From the NCBI RefSeq assembly GCF_000309385.1, contig NZ_JH976537.1, forward strand, positions 82,128 to 146,127: 64,000 bases of DNA. The letters are read 5' to 3'. This DNA comes from Nodosilinea nodulosa PCC 7104 (GTDB taxonomy: Bacteria; Cyanobacteriota; Cyanobacteriia; Phormidesmidales; Phormidesmidaceae). Position numbers and translations under genes: made by a program. The notes under the pieces are model-generated. The model did no database searches, had not been told where the DNA came from, and saw nothing but the letters and a program-made list of their open reading frames with translations. Of the stretch, positions 17,016 through 25,443 are shown piece after piece (within the stretch, counting starts at the first letter, position 1; the number at the start of each line of letters is the position of its first letter).

Positions 17016-17797
17016 CTCCAATCTTTAAGCTGATAAGACCTACCGTTTTTCCCTTACCTGTTCTGGCGAATCTCCCCCATAGTGGTCTTTTTGTCCCGGA
17101 AGCGATTCGAGGGCAACTTACCGCAGCTCACCAAACCTTCCTGCCCCATCAAGACTGGCATTTGGATCAACTCTACAACTTTCTGCCAGCGTTGGGAATC
17201 ACGATGTTGCAGGCCACCCACAGTCGCTACGTGGTGGATTTGAACCGATCGCTGAAACCCCCATACTTTGGCAACTTCTGGAGTTCTGCGATCGCTGAGA
17301 AAACCGCCTTTGATGTGCCCCTGTACCAAACCAAACCGTCAGCACAGGACATTGAGCAGCGGCTAGAGGACTACTATCGTCCTTATCATGCCGAGCTGAA
17401 ATCCCAGCTCAACCAACTGATTGAGCAATTTGGTCAGGTCTATCTGCTTGACCTCCATAGCTTCTATGGCCCCATCACCGATGATATCTGTCTGGGCAAT
17501 GCCAATGGCAAAACCTGCTCAGATTTCTTCATCGATACGGTGGACAATGCTTTTGCCCAGGTCGACTTTGGGGTAGTGCGCAACAAAGTCTTTAACGGTG
17601 GCTACATCACCCAACATTATGGCGGTTTACCCAAGCATGAGGCGCTTCAGGTTGAGGTGCGCTACCCCGTTTATCTGGATGAGAGCCAGTTGGCAGAGTC
17701 CAGAGTTCCCGATTGGCAGGTGCCTCACTTCGATCAGGCCAAGCTGCGATTCAAGACGGTATTCGCACAGATTGCTGAAACCTTTTCTGAAAGCTAA
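17012..17797 (+). CDS. N-formylglutamate amidohydrolase family protein
   Basis: A 261-residue protein from GTG 17012, overlapping the upstream small ORF by 4 bases. The family's metal-site motifs are present: LANLPHSGLFVPE near residue 20, DQLYNFLPALGITMLQATHSRYVVDLNR (shown here as separate pieces ATHSRYVVDLNRS near residue 68), and YLLDLHSFYGP near 145, with NGGYITQHYG near 190. The enzyme removes formate from N-formyl-L-glutamate in histidine breakdown; related hydrolases act on other N-acyl amino acids. No other histidine-degradation gene is nearby, so the true substrate is uncertain. It converges on the topoisomerase gene with a 25-base gap. Confidence 0.85.
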   Translation: MTPIFKLIRPTVFPLPVLANLPHSGLFVPEAIRGQLTAAHQTFLPHQDWHLDQLYNFLPALGITMLQATHSRYVVDLNRSLKPPYFGNFWSSAIAEKTAFDVPLYQTKPSAQDIEQRLEDYYRPYHAELKSQLNQLIEQFGQVYLLDLHSFYGPITDDICLGNANGKTCSDFFIDTVDNAFAQVDFGVVRNKVFNGGYITQHYGGLPKHEALQVEVRYPVYLDESQLAESRVPDWQVPHFDQAKLRFKTVFAQIAETFSES

Positions 17798-17822
17798 TTG
17801 TGCTTGATGCCTTGGCCAACTC

Positions 17823-20012
17823 TTAAACCTGAGGTTCTGGTAGTTTCAGTGTGCCGAACTTGGGCGACCAAAACTCCCCACGGCTCTGAAAAAAGGCCAC
17901 CTCTTTGCACTTGCCGCGCCGATTCTCAAGCAGGGAACAGCGCAGCATGACTTTGTCTTGCCCGTCTTTGGTGTAGGCATGGCGCTCCAGCAGGGCACCG
18001 CAGACGGGGCAGGGATGGTCGGTAAACAGCTCTGAATTGGTAGCCTGGCGCTGGGCCTGGGGCAGGTCGTAGCGCTTGGCCCTGGCATCCCAGAACATCA
18101 CCGTACCGCAGCCTGCACCGGAGCATTTGAGGAAGTGCTTGGCTTTCATCTTCTTGGAGCGAGAGGGAACTTTAGTCAGTGCCTCCCCGCAGGTGGGACA
18201 CTTCGTCTTGGTCGGTTGTCCGTTGGTGAGCTTTGCTTTAGTGGGGGTCGATCGCTCAGCAGGCATCCCGCCCGATGACGGGGGATGCTCGGCAAAGGTC
18301 GGCAGGGAGAGAAGCTGGGATTTGGCCTGGGCGATCGCAGGGGCAAAATACCCCCGATTCCAGCCAATCAGGTAGGTCTGCCACTCTTGTTCTCCTGTGG
18401 CGATCGCATCCAGCGCCGTCTCCATCTGGGCGGTGAACTCAGGCTGAATCAAATCCGGCAAGAGCTTCTCCAACGCTCCATCAAGCTCCAGTCCCAACGC
18501 CGTTGGCTGCAGCTTGCCCTGGAGCAGGCCCACGTATTCTCGCTGCCGCAAGGTTTTGATGGTCGGCGCATAGGTACTGGGTCGGCCAATGCCTTTTTGC
18601 TCCATCAGCTTCACCAGCTTGGGTTCGCTGTAGCGGGGTGGCGGCTGAGTTTGCTTGGCATCCGCCTGGGCCTGGTCGAGCTGGAGTCCTTGCCCCTGGG
18701 TGAGAGCAGGCAACACCGAATCGCCGCTGAGGTTATTCCAGTAGCGGGTGTACCCGGCAAATTCCAGCACCTGACCGCGAGCTTCCCAGTAGGCGTTGCC
18801 GGATTGTGTGACGATGCGCGTTTTGCGCATGCGGGCTGGGGCACATTGCGAGGCCACCGCCCGGTTCCAGATCAGCTCATAGAGTCGGGCCTGATCGGAG
18901 GAGAGTTCTCCTTGAAGCTGCTGGGGCAGATGAGTCACATCCGTGGGGCGAATCGCTTCGTGGGCCTCTTGAGATCCTTTGATGGCCCGATGCTGGGTGG
19001 TTTTGCGGGGCACGTTGGTAGGGTCGTGATGCTCGAGGTACTGGCGCACTGACTCACAAAAGGGCGCTGAGAGAATCACCGAATCGGTGCGCATGTAGGT
19101 GATGTGGCCCTTTTCGTAGAGCGCCTGGGCCACTCTCATGGTGTGCTCAGGGCTGAAGTGCAGTTTGGAGCCAGCGGCCTGCTGCAAGGTTGAGGTAATG
19201 AACGGAGCCGGGGGCGATTGGGTGGTTTGCTTGCCTTCGATTTGAAGCACATGGTGGGGATGGGTTTGGGCGATCGCCACCAGCTGATCCGCCCGCTCCT
19301 GAGATGTCACCCGCTCCGATTCTTTGTCTGCCCCTGTGTCTTCCCCGTCTTTGGCTGAAGCCTTCCGCTGCGGCTCGGGGCTACTGCGGTAAAAGGCTTT
19401 GAACCCCTCCCGGTAGGTGACCCACACGCTCCAATAGTCCTGGGGCACAAAAGCTTGAATCTCGCGTTCCCTGACACAGAGCAAGTGCAGCGTCGCGCTC
19501 TGGACGCGGCCCATGGATTTTGCGCCATTGTTCAGAGGCCAGACCACATGGCGACTGCCGGTGTAGCCCACCAGTTTATCGAGGCAGTCGCGGGCTCGTC
19601 CGGCGGCGACGAGGTCTTGGTTGAGGGTGCGGGGACGTGCGATCGCCGCCCTCACCGCCTGTGGGGTAATCTCGCTGTAGACCACCCGCTGAGGATTGCG
19701 CAGATTCAGCGCCTGCTGGAGGTGCCAGCCGATGGTTTCCCCTTCGCGATCGGGGTCAGTGGCGATATAGACGCGATCGGCAGCTTTGACCGCTTGGCGC
19801 AGTTCGGCCAGCACCTTTTTAGAGCGGGCATCGCGGGGCTGATAGCGACAGTCAATGGACCCTGCCCCCAGGTCAAAGCCCAGGGCATCGTCGCCATCGT
19901 TGGCGAGTTCGCGCACATGGCCCATGCTGGCCTTGATCACCCAGCCTGACCCCAGGATTTGCCCCAGTTTCTTTACCTTGCCGGGGCTTTCAATCAGCAG
20001 CAAATTGGGCAT
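17823..20012 (-). CDS. topA: Type IA DNA topoisomerase (topoisomerase I)
   Basis: A 729-residue enzyme that relaxes negative supercoils through a 5'-phosphotyrosine bond. The toprim domain shows Glu8 in LLIESPGK and the DxDxE triad Asp86, Asp88 and Glu90 in ATDPDREGE. The catalytic Tyr306 sits in HITYMRTDS. The C-terminus has two zinc-finger-like modules, CPTCGEAL...CSGAGC and CPVCGALL...CSLL. It is shorter than the usual ~880-residue cyanobacterial enzyme, so it may be an accessory copy. An interval rich in charged residues (about 213-240, KASAKDGEDTGADKESE) interrupts the domain after the toprim region. Start ATG 20012 lies below an AT-rich promoter region. Confidence 0.92.
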   Translation of the reverse strand: MPNLLLIESPGKVKKLGQILGSGWVIKASMGHVRELANDGDDALGFDLGAGSIDCRYQPRDARSKKVLAELRQAVKAADRVYIATDPDREGETIGWHLQQALNLRNPQRVVYSEITPQAVRAAIARPRTLNQDLVAAGRARDCLDKLVGYTGSRHVVWPLNNGAKSMGRVQSATLHLLCVREREIQAFVPQDYWSVWVTYREGFKAFYRSSPEPQRKASAKDGEDTGADKESERVTSQERADQLVAIAQTHPHHVLQIEGKQTTQSPPAPFITSTLQQAAGSKLHFSPEHTMRVAQALYEKGHITYMRTDSVILSAPFCESVRQYLEHHDPTNVPRKTTQHRAIKGSQEAHEAIRPTDVTHLPQQLQGELSSDQARLYELIWNRAVASQCAPARMRKTRIVTQSGNAYWEARGQVLEFAGYTRYWNNLSGDSVLPALTQGQGLQLDQAQADAKQTQPPPRYSEPKLVKLMEQKGIGRPSTYAPTIKTLRQREYVGLLQGKLQPTALGLELDGALEKLLPDLIQPEFTAQMETALDAIATGEQEWQTYLIGWNRGYFAPAIAQAKSQLLSLPTFAEHPPSSGGMPAERSTPTKAKLTNGQPTKTKCPTCGEALTKVPSRSKKMKAKHFLKCSGAGCGTVMFWDARAKRYDLPQAQRQATNSELFTDHPCPVCGALLERHAYTKDGQDKVMLRCSLLENRRGKCKEVAFFQSRGEFWSPKFGTLKLPEPQV

Positions 20013-20091
20013 GGTTGCCTCGAGGGTTTATCGGGAGTATAGGTGCATTAGTTTAATAGTACACGTGAACTTAGAATTCTCAGCGTAAGGC

Positions 20092-20226
20092 TTCTATCTC
20101 AATGACCTGCTTTATGCGCTGGAGTTTGATCTACGGCACATCCAAGAGCGTGACTTGGTAGCATCCGGAGAGATGCGGCGGATTGTGGATACAGCCTCCG
20201 CTCAATCCTCTGGACAGGAGCTGTAG
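20092..20226 (+). pseudogene. C-terminal remnant ahead of the split nucleotidyltransferase gene
   Basis: A coding-like frame without a start follows a stop at about 20086 and ends at TAG 20224-20226. It reads LNDLLYALEFDLRHIQERDL and then SGEMRRIVDTASAQ. It is helical, charged and 55 bases upstream of the nucleotidyltransferase-like gene on the same strand, so it may be the stub of a former partner gene. Family not recognised. Confidence 0.35.
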
Positions 20227-20280
20227 AGCGCCTTTGGCGGGTGGTTGCAGTAGAATCAAATCGAACCCACAGCGTCCTCA

Positions 20281-20369
20281 ATGGCGACTCAGATTCCATC
20301 CCTCTCTGCACCACCGGGCTATCGACCTCAGGCCGACGATACTGGGGTCGAGACCGATCTGCTGTGCTT
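20281..20369 (+). pseudogene. Nucleotidyltransferase-like gene, 5' part (split by IS4)
   Basis: The first 29 codons from ATG 20281 (MATQIPSLSAPPGYRPQ, then VETDLLC) end inside the left copy of the 9-bp target duplication at 20361-20369. Removing the IS and one duplication joins this frame exactly to 21701, giving TDLLCFYLLRQKTVAERLQ. The gene is therefore disrupted in this strain. In the present sequence the frame would read on into the IS and stop after about 40 extra codons. Confidence 0.85.
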
Positions 20370-21700
20370 CTTAACGGGTGACAACATACCTAAAGCGCTT
20401 GCTGCATCAGGGATAGAGCATAGAAACCTCGCTGAAAATAGCGGTGTTTGTGGGGTTTGAGTGCTATCAGGTGGCGCGCCCAGTCGGCCCATAATTCCAT
20501 GGCATAGATCCAGCGATGGCCATAGAGGCCGAGACTAAAATCACTCTGGCGAGGCGTCTTGTCGTGGTGCTCTTGGATACGCCCAGCATACTGCTCTACC
20601 CCGAGGTGTTTCATCTGCTGCCCATACATCGTGGCCCAACTGTAGGCCAAGGCGATCAGCAACACTAAGGCTAAAAACCGAGAGTCATTCACCTTGGCAT
20701 TTTCCAGGTGATAGCCGCCCGTCTTGCAATCTTTGAAGAACTGTTCAATGCCCCAGCGACACCGATAGACCGCTAAGGTTCGTGCCAAGGTAGGCAAATT
20801 AGACAAGATATACCAGGGCTCTTTAGGCCCCTTTTGGCGGTACTTTCGCTTCCAATAGACGGCTAAGTTAAAGGGGCCAAGGCCATCGCCTTTATTGCAC
20901 AAAATGCCCTGATAAAACCGAGACTGTCCTGGCTGGAAGCCCAGGTCTCTGAGCACACGGTAGTCGCCTTCAGAATCGGTTTGGAAATGAAGCGCTTTTT
21001 TCTGCCGGAGCGCAAAGAACACCCCTCGCTTATCCAACCAGGCCGCCAGTTTAGGGCTATGGAACTCCCGGTCACCCAGCACGAGCACCGGATAAGACTT
21101 GAACAAGGATAGGGCCGTTTTGAGGAGTCGCTGTTGCGTTGTTAGGTCACTACTGCCCGTCTGCCCTAACAACTCCCAATAGACGGGTAAGGCGTGAGTC
21201 CCCCATACCACGCTGACCATAAAGATATTCCGTCCTCTCCATTCCGTGCGGTCGATAGCCAGAATCCAATAGCCATATTGATGATGTTTGAGCGTTCTTA
21301 GACGGCGGCGTTGGTCGCGGTTCAACCCCCGTCCCGTTTGCACTTGCCGAATCCAATACTTGAGCAGTGGAAACCACAGCACCTTGAGGGTAAGTTTTGG
21401 CAGCGCTAAAAATCGCTGTAAGTTGCGTTTTCGACTTTGATACTGAATCGGCTGAGGAAAGACGCTGGCTAACACCGAGAGTTTGACCTGTCGGTGGGCC
21501 TGTAGCAATAGCAACAACAGCTGCAAGGTCAAGTACTGGGCTTCACTCAGGTGGGTGCGAAGGGTGGTTTGGTAGAATGCAGGAAACATATTGATTAGGG
21601 GGAGCCGCATTGGGGTTCCCTATTTTTTTGCCCCTCCATTGTCTCAAACCCTTATACCGTATGATGTTGATGGCCCTTGTCACCCGTTAAGGCTGTGCTT
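20361..21700 (-). mobile_element. IS4-family insertion sequence with 9-bp target duplication
   Basis: The element spans 20370-21691 (1322 bp). Perfect 15-bp inverted ends, CTTAACGGGTGACAA at 20370-20384 and its complement at 21677-21691, flank one intact transposase gene. The direct repeat GCTGTGCTT at 20361-20369 and 21692-21700 is the target duplication. The exact fit of the host reading frame across the insertion shows precisely what was interrupted. Confidence 0.95.
20390..21610 (-). CDS. IS4-family transposase
   Basis: A 406-residue DDE transposase, full length. Asp120 lies in WILAIDRTEWRG, Asp180 in VLVLGDREFHS, and Glu289 in the family's Y-R-E-K-like motif, here YRCRWGIEQFFKDCKTGG. 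The N-terminal third is Leu/Gln-rich and helical, as in IS4 DNA-binding regions. No stop or shift is present, so it should be active. ATG 21598 and ATG 21610 are both possible starts near the right end; the stop is 20 bases inside the left end. Confidence 0.93.
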   Translation of the reverse strand: MRLPLINMFPAFYQTTLRTHLSEAQYLTLQLLLLLLQAHRQVKLSVLASVFPQPIQYQSRKRNLQRFLALPKLTLKVLWFPLLKYWIRQVQTGRGLNRDQRRRLRTLKHHQYGYWILAIDRTEWRGRNIFMVSVVWGTHALPVYWELLGQTGSSDLTTQQRLLKTALSLFKSYPVLVLGDREFHSPKLAAWLDKRGVFFALRQKKALHFQTDSEGDYRVLRDLGFQPGQSRFYQGILCNKGDGLGPFNLAVYWKRKYRQKGPKEPWYILSNLPTLARTLAVYRCRWGIEQFFKDCKTGGYHLENAKVNDSRFLALVLLIALAYSWATMYGQQMKHLGVEQYAGRIQEHHDKTPRQSDFSLGLYGHRWIYAMELWADWARHLIALKPHKHRYFQRGFYALSLMQQAL

Positions 21701-22754
21701 TTATCTGCTGCGCCAAAAAACCGTTGCTGAACGGTTACAAATGGGAGCCCAGCTCACCCGCAGTGCGCGTCAGTTTGCCCTCAATTGCTTTCATCAGCGC
21801 TTTGCCCAGCTCACGCCTCGGCAATTTGCTCGCAAGATCGCCGAGGCCTGGCTCCAGGAGCATTGTCCCCCTGATTATGTGCCGGGAGGTTCAGAGGTGT
21901 CCTGGATTCAAGATTCGATTCAGCTCGCGGTGGAACTCCATCAGATTTTTGTTGCTGAGGATATTCCGTACTACGTCACGGGTGGGGTAGCGGCGATCGC
22001 GTACGGCGAGTCACGCACGACTCAAGACCTAGATGTCGTGTTGTTTGTCTCCAGAGCCGTGGTTCCGGCTTTGGCCAGTGCCCTGGAACAAGCCGGATTT
22101 TACGTTCCTGGGGTAGACGATGTGGTAAGTGGGCGAATGCGGACGCTGCAAGTCACCCAGGTTGACACCATTTCTCGGGCTGATTTGATCATTGCCGATG
22201 ACACAGTTTACGAGCAACAGAAGCTGGCACGGCGGCAGGCCTATAGGCTCACGAATGAGACTTCCATTTATCTGGCGTCTCCTGAAGATTTAGTGGTCAA
22301 CAAGCTGCGTTGGGGGCAGCAGAGTCAATCTGAAAAGCAGTGGCGGGATGTGCTGGGTGTCTTGAAGGCTCAGCAAGAGAGCCTGGACTATGAGTATATG
22401 CACCGCTGGGCACCGGAATTTGATCTGGCCGCCGTGTTAGAACAGGCCACGGTGGAGGCTGGAGTCAGAGAAATAGCCGATCGCCAATGGGCCATGGCTA
22501 TTTATCCCATGGTCAACCGTGCTTTCGAGATCGCCCAAGCGCGTAACCGTACTACTCAACCCAGTTTTAACCTCGATATTGTCGATGGCAATCTGTACAC
22601 CCTGACCCGAGATGGCACGGCTCAAACCCTGGCTGTAATTGCCAAGGCAGATGATCGGGAAATTGCTCGATACGATTTACAGGGCACTGTATTGGCGTCC
22701 AGTCCGTCTTTAAACGATCGGCAGCAGTGGCGGGCCATTGCTCAGCGGCTGTGA
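21701..22754 (+). pseudogene. Nucleotidyltransferase-like (AbiEii-type) gene, 3' part
   Basis: The remaining ~350 codons of the gene started at 20281. The middle shows a nucleotidyltransferase signature, IPYYVTGGVAAIAYGESRTT followed by QDLDVVLFV, as in MNT/AbiEii-like proteins, and then the substrate-domain phrase YLASPEDLVVNKLRW. Such proteins occur as toxins of type IV toxin-antitoxin pairs or as housekeeping transferases. Here the N-terminal ~80 residues are an extra helical domain, and the C-terminus adds a small beta domain (NLYTLTRDGTAQTLAVIA). The IS4 element removes the native start; an out-of-IS start could give a shortened product. No antitoxin gene of the AbiEi type is adjacent. 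Confidence 0.75.
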
Positions 22755-22764
22755 AGCTACCCCA

Positions 22765-22968
22765 TCAAACCAGCTCCAGAAACCGAGATGAGCAGGATTG
22801 CAGGGAGAGCTGCTGAATGCAGCGATCGAACTGATCAACGTCAGTTTGGCCCAAGTGGCAGGTTTGGATAGTGCCCGCTTCGGCCAGCAGCAACGTGCCT
22901 GGCTGCTGAGCAGAAATCTGCAAGCTCCCCTCGAATGAGCTTTCAATTCGGTATAGCCATCGCCAAAT
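22765..22968 (-). pseudogene. Remnant of an unknown minus-strand gene
   Basis: Read on the minus strand, a frame without a start gives LIWRWLYRIESSFEGSL, then a coding-like helical C-terminus (DVDQFDRCIQQLSLQSC) and a TGA at 22765-22767. It looks like the tail of a gene lost by deletion. The 340 bases to its right hold only short, weak open frames. Confidence 0.3.
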
Positions 22969-23306
22969 CAGTTAGGCCAGTCTACATAGCACTCGGGAGC
23001 GATGGCTATACGCCAGTGCGCCGCCCCAGTTTTCGCCAGTGGTAGTGACCCTGTCCTAGGCGCAGTGGCCATCGCTATAGTTGTGTTCTTTGTAGGTTGG
23101 ATAGCCTGAATTGGCTGATATTCTCGCTACCGGTCTTCGCAAACAATCCTCCACCGCTACCTCGGGTCTGCGCCTGAACACCATATCCGTGATCAATATG
23201 GCCACAGCCGGTCTGGCCATAGCCTGGATCTCCTACTTCAACGACGGCTCCTTTCCCTGGGGTGAGGTTAAGGCTTGTCAACTACGTTTATGGGATTTGC
23301 GCAGAC
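22969..23306. other. Gene-free stretch
   Basis: No convincing gene. Overlapping short frames occur on both strands (23111-23329 plus, 23075-23281 minus), neither with a ribosome site or known motif. The phrase GCGATGGCTATACGCC at about 23000 has a near match at 46624, a possible short dispersed repeat. Confidence 0.4.
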
Positions 23307-24788
23307 TTAACCCTCTTCTACCAGGTTGACCCCAGCGGGAATCTTCGCGATCTTGAAGCCGGTGATGCCGTAGAGCAGTGACAGAATGGGGCTGGCGATG
23401 TTAAATACCGCAAAGGGAAAGTACAGAAACGTAGACACCCCCAGGGTGACTGCCATGAAGGCACCGCAGGAGTTCCACGGGATCAGGGCCGAGGTGACGG
23501 TGCCCGCATCAGCCGCCAGGCGCGACAGGTTTTGGGGCTGCAAGCCGCGCTTTTGAAACTCCAGGCGAAACATACGGGCGGGCAGCACCAGGGCGATGTA
23601 CTGATCGCCTGCAAAAATATTCAGGCCGATCGCCGTGGCTACCGCTGTGGCAAATAGTTTTCCCTGGGTGCGCGCCCGCAGCAGCACCGGGTTGATCAGC
23701 ATGGTCAGCATGCCAAACTCCTCCATGAGGGTGCCAAAGGTGACCGCCCCAATAATGATCCACAGCGTGTAGAGCATGCTGTCCATGCCGCCGCGCGAGA
23801 GCAGCTGATCGACGTCGGCAACGCCAGAATTTTCGCTAAAGCCGTTGGCCATGGCCAGCCAGATGCCCTTAAGGAAGACGATCGGCGTGGCGGTGCCCGG
23901 TTCATTCACAAACCGCAGCACCGCCTCGGGTTGCAGCACCACCGCCGTTAGCCCCCCCACCAGCGCCGCCGTCATGATTGCCAGGGAGGGCGGCACCTTG
24001 CGGTAGGACATAAATCCCAAGAGGAACATCGGAATCAGGGTCAGGGGGGTGATCCAGAACAGCTCGCCGAGCTGGGTTAGATCGGTGGCCGTTTCGACTC
24101 CGGCGGTGACTTCGGTCTGGCTGCCGATGATGGTGAACACAATCAGCGCAATGATGAAGGCTGGCCCGGAGGTCCAGAGCTGGGCCTTGATATGGGCATA
24201 CAGGTCGGTGCCGACCATTTGGGCGCTGAGCACCGTGGTCTCTGAGAGGGGGGAGGTTTTGTCGCCAAAGTAGGCCCCGGAGATCACGGCCCCGGCGGTG
24301 ACGGCGGGGGAGACCCCCAGGGCGATCGCAATCCCCACCAGCCCCACACCAATGGTGCCCGCCGTTGTCCAGGAGCTGCCGATCGCCATCGACACCAGCC
24401 CGCAGATCAGCGCCGAGGCCACGTAAAACCAGCCCGGCTGCAAAATCTGAATGCCGTAGTACACCAGGGTGGGAATCGTGCCCGCCATGTTCCAGGTGCC
24501 GATCAGCGCCCCCACCGCCAGCAGAATAAAGATGGCGCTGGTCACCGAGGCCACCGCCTGCCCCCCGGCGGCGCTAATCGCCGACCAGGGGTGGCCGTTT
24601 TTGAGGGCGACAATAGCGGCCACCATGGCGCTGAGAATCAGCGCCACCTGCACGGGGCCACTGACCGCATCTAGCCCGAACAGCGTGACGGCACCGCCGA
24701 TCAGCGCAATTAGCATAAGCAGGGGGAAGATCGCATCGAAAAACGAAGGCGGGCGCGGCGATCGCGGCCCTGAGTCAGGCTGAGTCAT
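23307..24788 (-). CDS. nhaC: NhaC-family Na+/H+ antiporter
   Basis: A 493-residue transporter with about 11 membrane spans. ATG 24788 is chosen because GGAG lies just upstream; a longer TTG start at 24815 would overlap the preceding gene's stop. NhaC-type motifs include IGSSWTTAGTIGVGLVGIA, GAVISGAYFGDKTSPLSETT and the late NIFAGDQYIALVLPARMF followed by TSALIPWNSCGAFMA. It should swap Na+ for H+ (or malate/lactate coupled in relatives) across the plasma membrane for salt and pH balance. The secreted-protein gene starts upstream and ends 24 bases before it, so the two form an operon. Confidence 0.88.
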   Translation of the reverse strand: MTQPDSGPRSPRPPSFFDAIFPLLMLIALIGGAVTLFGLDAVSGPVQVALILSAMVAAIVALKNGHPWSAISAAGGQAVASVTSAIFILLAVGALIGTWNMAGTIPTLVYYGIQILQPGWFYVASALICGLVSMAIGSSWTTAGTIGVGLVGIAIALGVSPAVTAGAVISGAYFGDKTSPLSETTVLSAQMVGTDLYAHIKAQLWTSGPAFIIALIVFTIIGSQTEVTAGVETATDLTQLGELFWITPLTLIPMFLLGFMSYRKVPPSLAIMTAALVGGLTAVVLQPEAVLRFVNEPGTATPIVFLKGIWLAMANGFSENSGVADVDQLLSRGGMDSMLYTLWIIIGAVTFGTLMEEFGMLTMLINPVLLRARTQGKLFATAVATAIGLNIFAGDQYIALVLPARMFRLEFQKRGLQPQNLSRLAADAGTVTSALIPWNSCGAFMAVTLGVSTFLYFPFAVFNIASPILSLLYGITGFKIAKIPAGVNLVEEG

Positions 24789-24811
24789 GGCAGTCTCCGG
24801 TTGGTGAGGGG

Positions 24812-25252
24812 TCAATAGATATAAACCAAGCCCGCCCCATCGATATTGAGGGAAATATCCCCAGGGGCAACGCTGGTGAGGGGCACAATGTCGGCGGTGA
24901 TGGTGTTGCCCTCGATGTCAATCTGCGATCGCACGCTTGCCTCCTGTCCCAGCGGATAGACAAACAGGTTGACGGGCACCGTGGTAAACACTAGCTTGGC
25001 CGACTCGCCGGGAGCCACCTCCACATTGGCCCCGCCCGCAAAGCCTATTCCTAGAGGCCCGCTTAGCACGTTGTTGATCTCGATCTCGATGGGTTCTGCC
25101 GGATCGACCTGGCCTACCGTGCGAACGGTGGAGGTGTCCGGCACCCTGGGGCGAAAGATAGATCGCACCTGGGCCGTGGCTCGATCACTGGGCCAGATCA
25201 AGGCTCCAAAGGCCAGCAGGCCAATCAGAATTAAGCGGCGTTTATGGTGCAT
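24812..25252 (-). CDS. Secreted beta-rich hypothetical protein upstream of nhaC
   Basis: 146 residues from ATG 25252. A signal peptide (HHKRRLILIGLLAFGALIW) ends near DRATAQ. The mature protein is beta-rich with Val/Ile strands (EPIEIEINNVLSGPLGIGF, AKLVFTTVPVNLFVYPLG) and looks like one immunoglobulin-like domain. I do not recognise the family. It ends 24 bases before nhaC on the same strand, so it may work with or be made together with the antiporter. A longer start at 25285 is possible but would spoil the signal peptide. Confidence 0.6.
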   Translation of the reverse strand: MHHKRRLILIGLLAFGALIWPSDRATAQVRSIFRPRVPDTSTVRTVGQVDPAEPIEIEINNVLSGPLGIGFAGGANVEVAPGESAKLVFTTVPVNLFVYPLGQEASVRSQIDIEGNTITADIVPLTSVAPGDISLNIDGAGLVYIY

Positions 25253-25292
25253 GGTTGAACATCCTGTGTAATCGTTTTTGAACAAGTCTTAG

Positions 25293-25442
25293 AGGGCGTT
25301 TGAAAAGTGAGTCGTTGTAGCTTTAGTCACCTGCTGATCCCCCCTGCCCCCCTTAAAAAGGGGGGTAAAAGTCCCCCTTTTTAAGGGGGATTTAGGGGGA
25401 TCGTCATTTCTGCTACAAGAGAGAGGACTTTTCAAACATCCT
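25293..25442. repeat. Nested-palindrome miniature element (MITE-like)
   Basis: About 150 bp that fold on themselves at three levels. GTTTGAAAAGT (25298-25308) pairs with ACTTTTCAAAC (25427-25437); GTTGTAGC and GCTACAA form a second pair; the centre holds CCCCCCTTAAAAAGGGGGG and CCCCCTTTTTAAGGGGG hairpins and GATCCCCC/GGGGGATC arms. The central words are well known as dispersed cyanobacterial repeats. In RNA it would act as a strong bidirectional terminator between the MFS gene's end and the secreted-protein gene's promoter. Confidence 0.85.
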
Positions 25443-25443
25443 T

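Noticed and set aside
20240..20275. tRNA T-arm-like word (GGGTTCGATTTGATTC on the minus strand)
   Set aside because: No matching acceptor stem, D-arm or anticodon arm can be built around it.
21591..21700. Start of the nucleotidyltransferase-like gene inside the IS element
   Set aside because: The true 5' part lies at 20281-20369; the apparent start is IS sequence read through by chance.
23075..23329. Overlapping short frames on both strands
   Set aside because: Neither has a start context or known motif, and they contradict each other.
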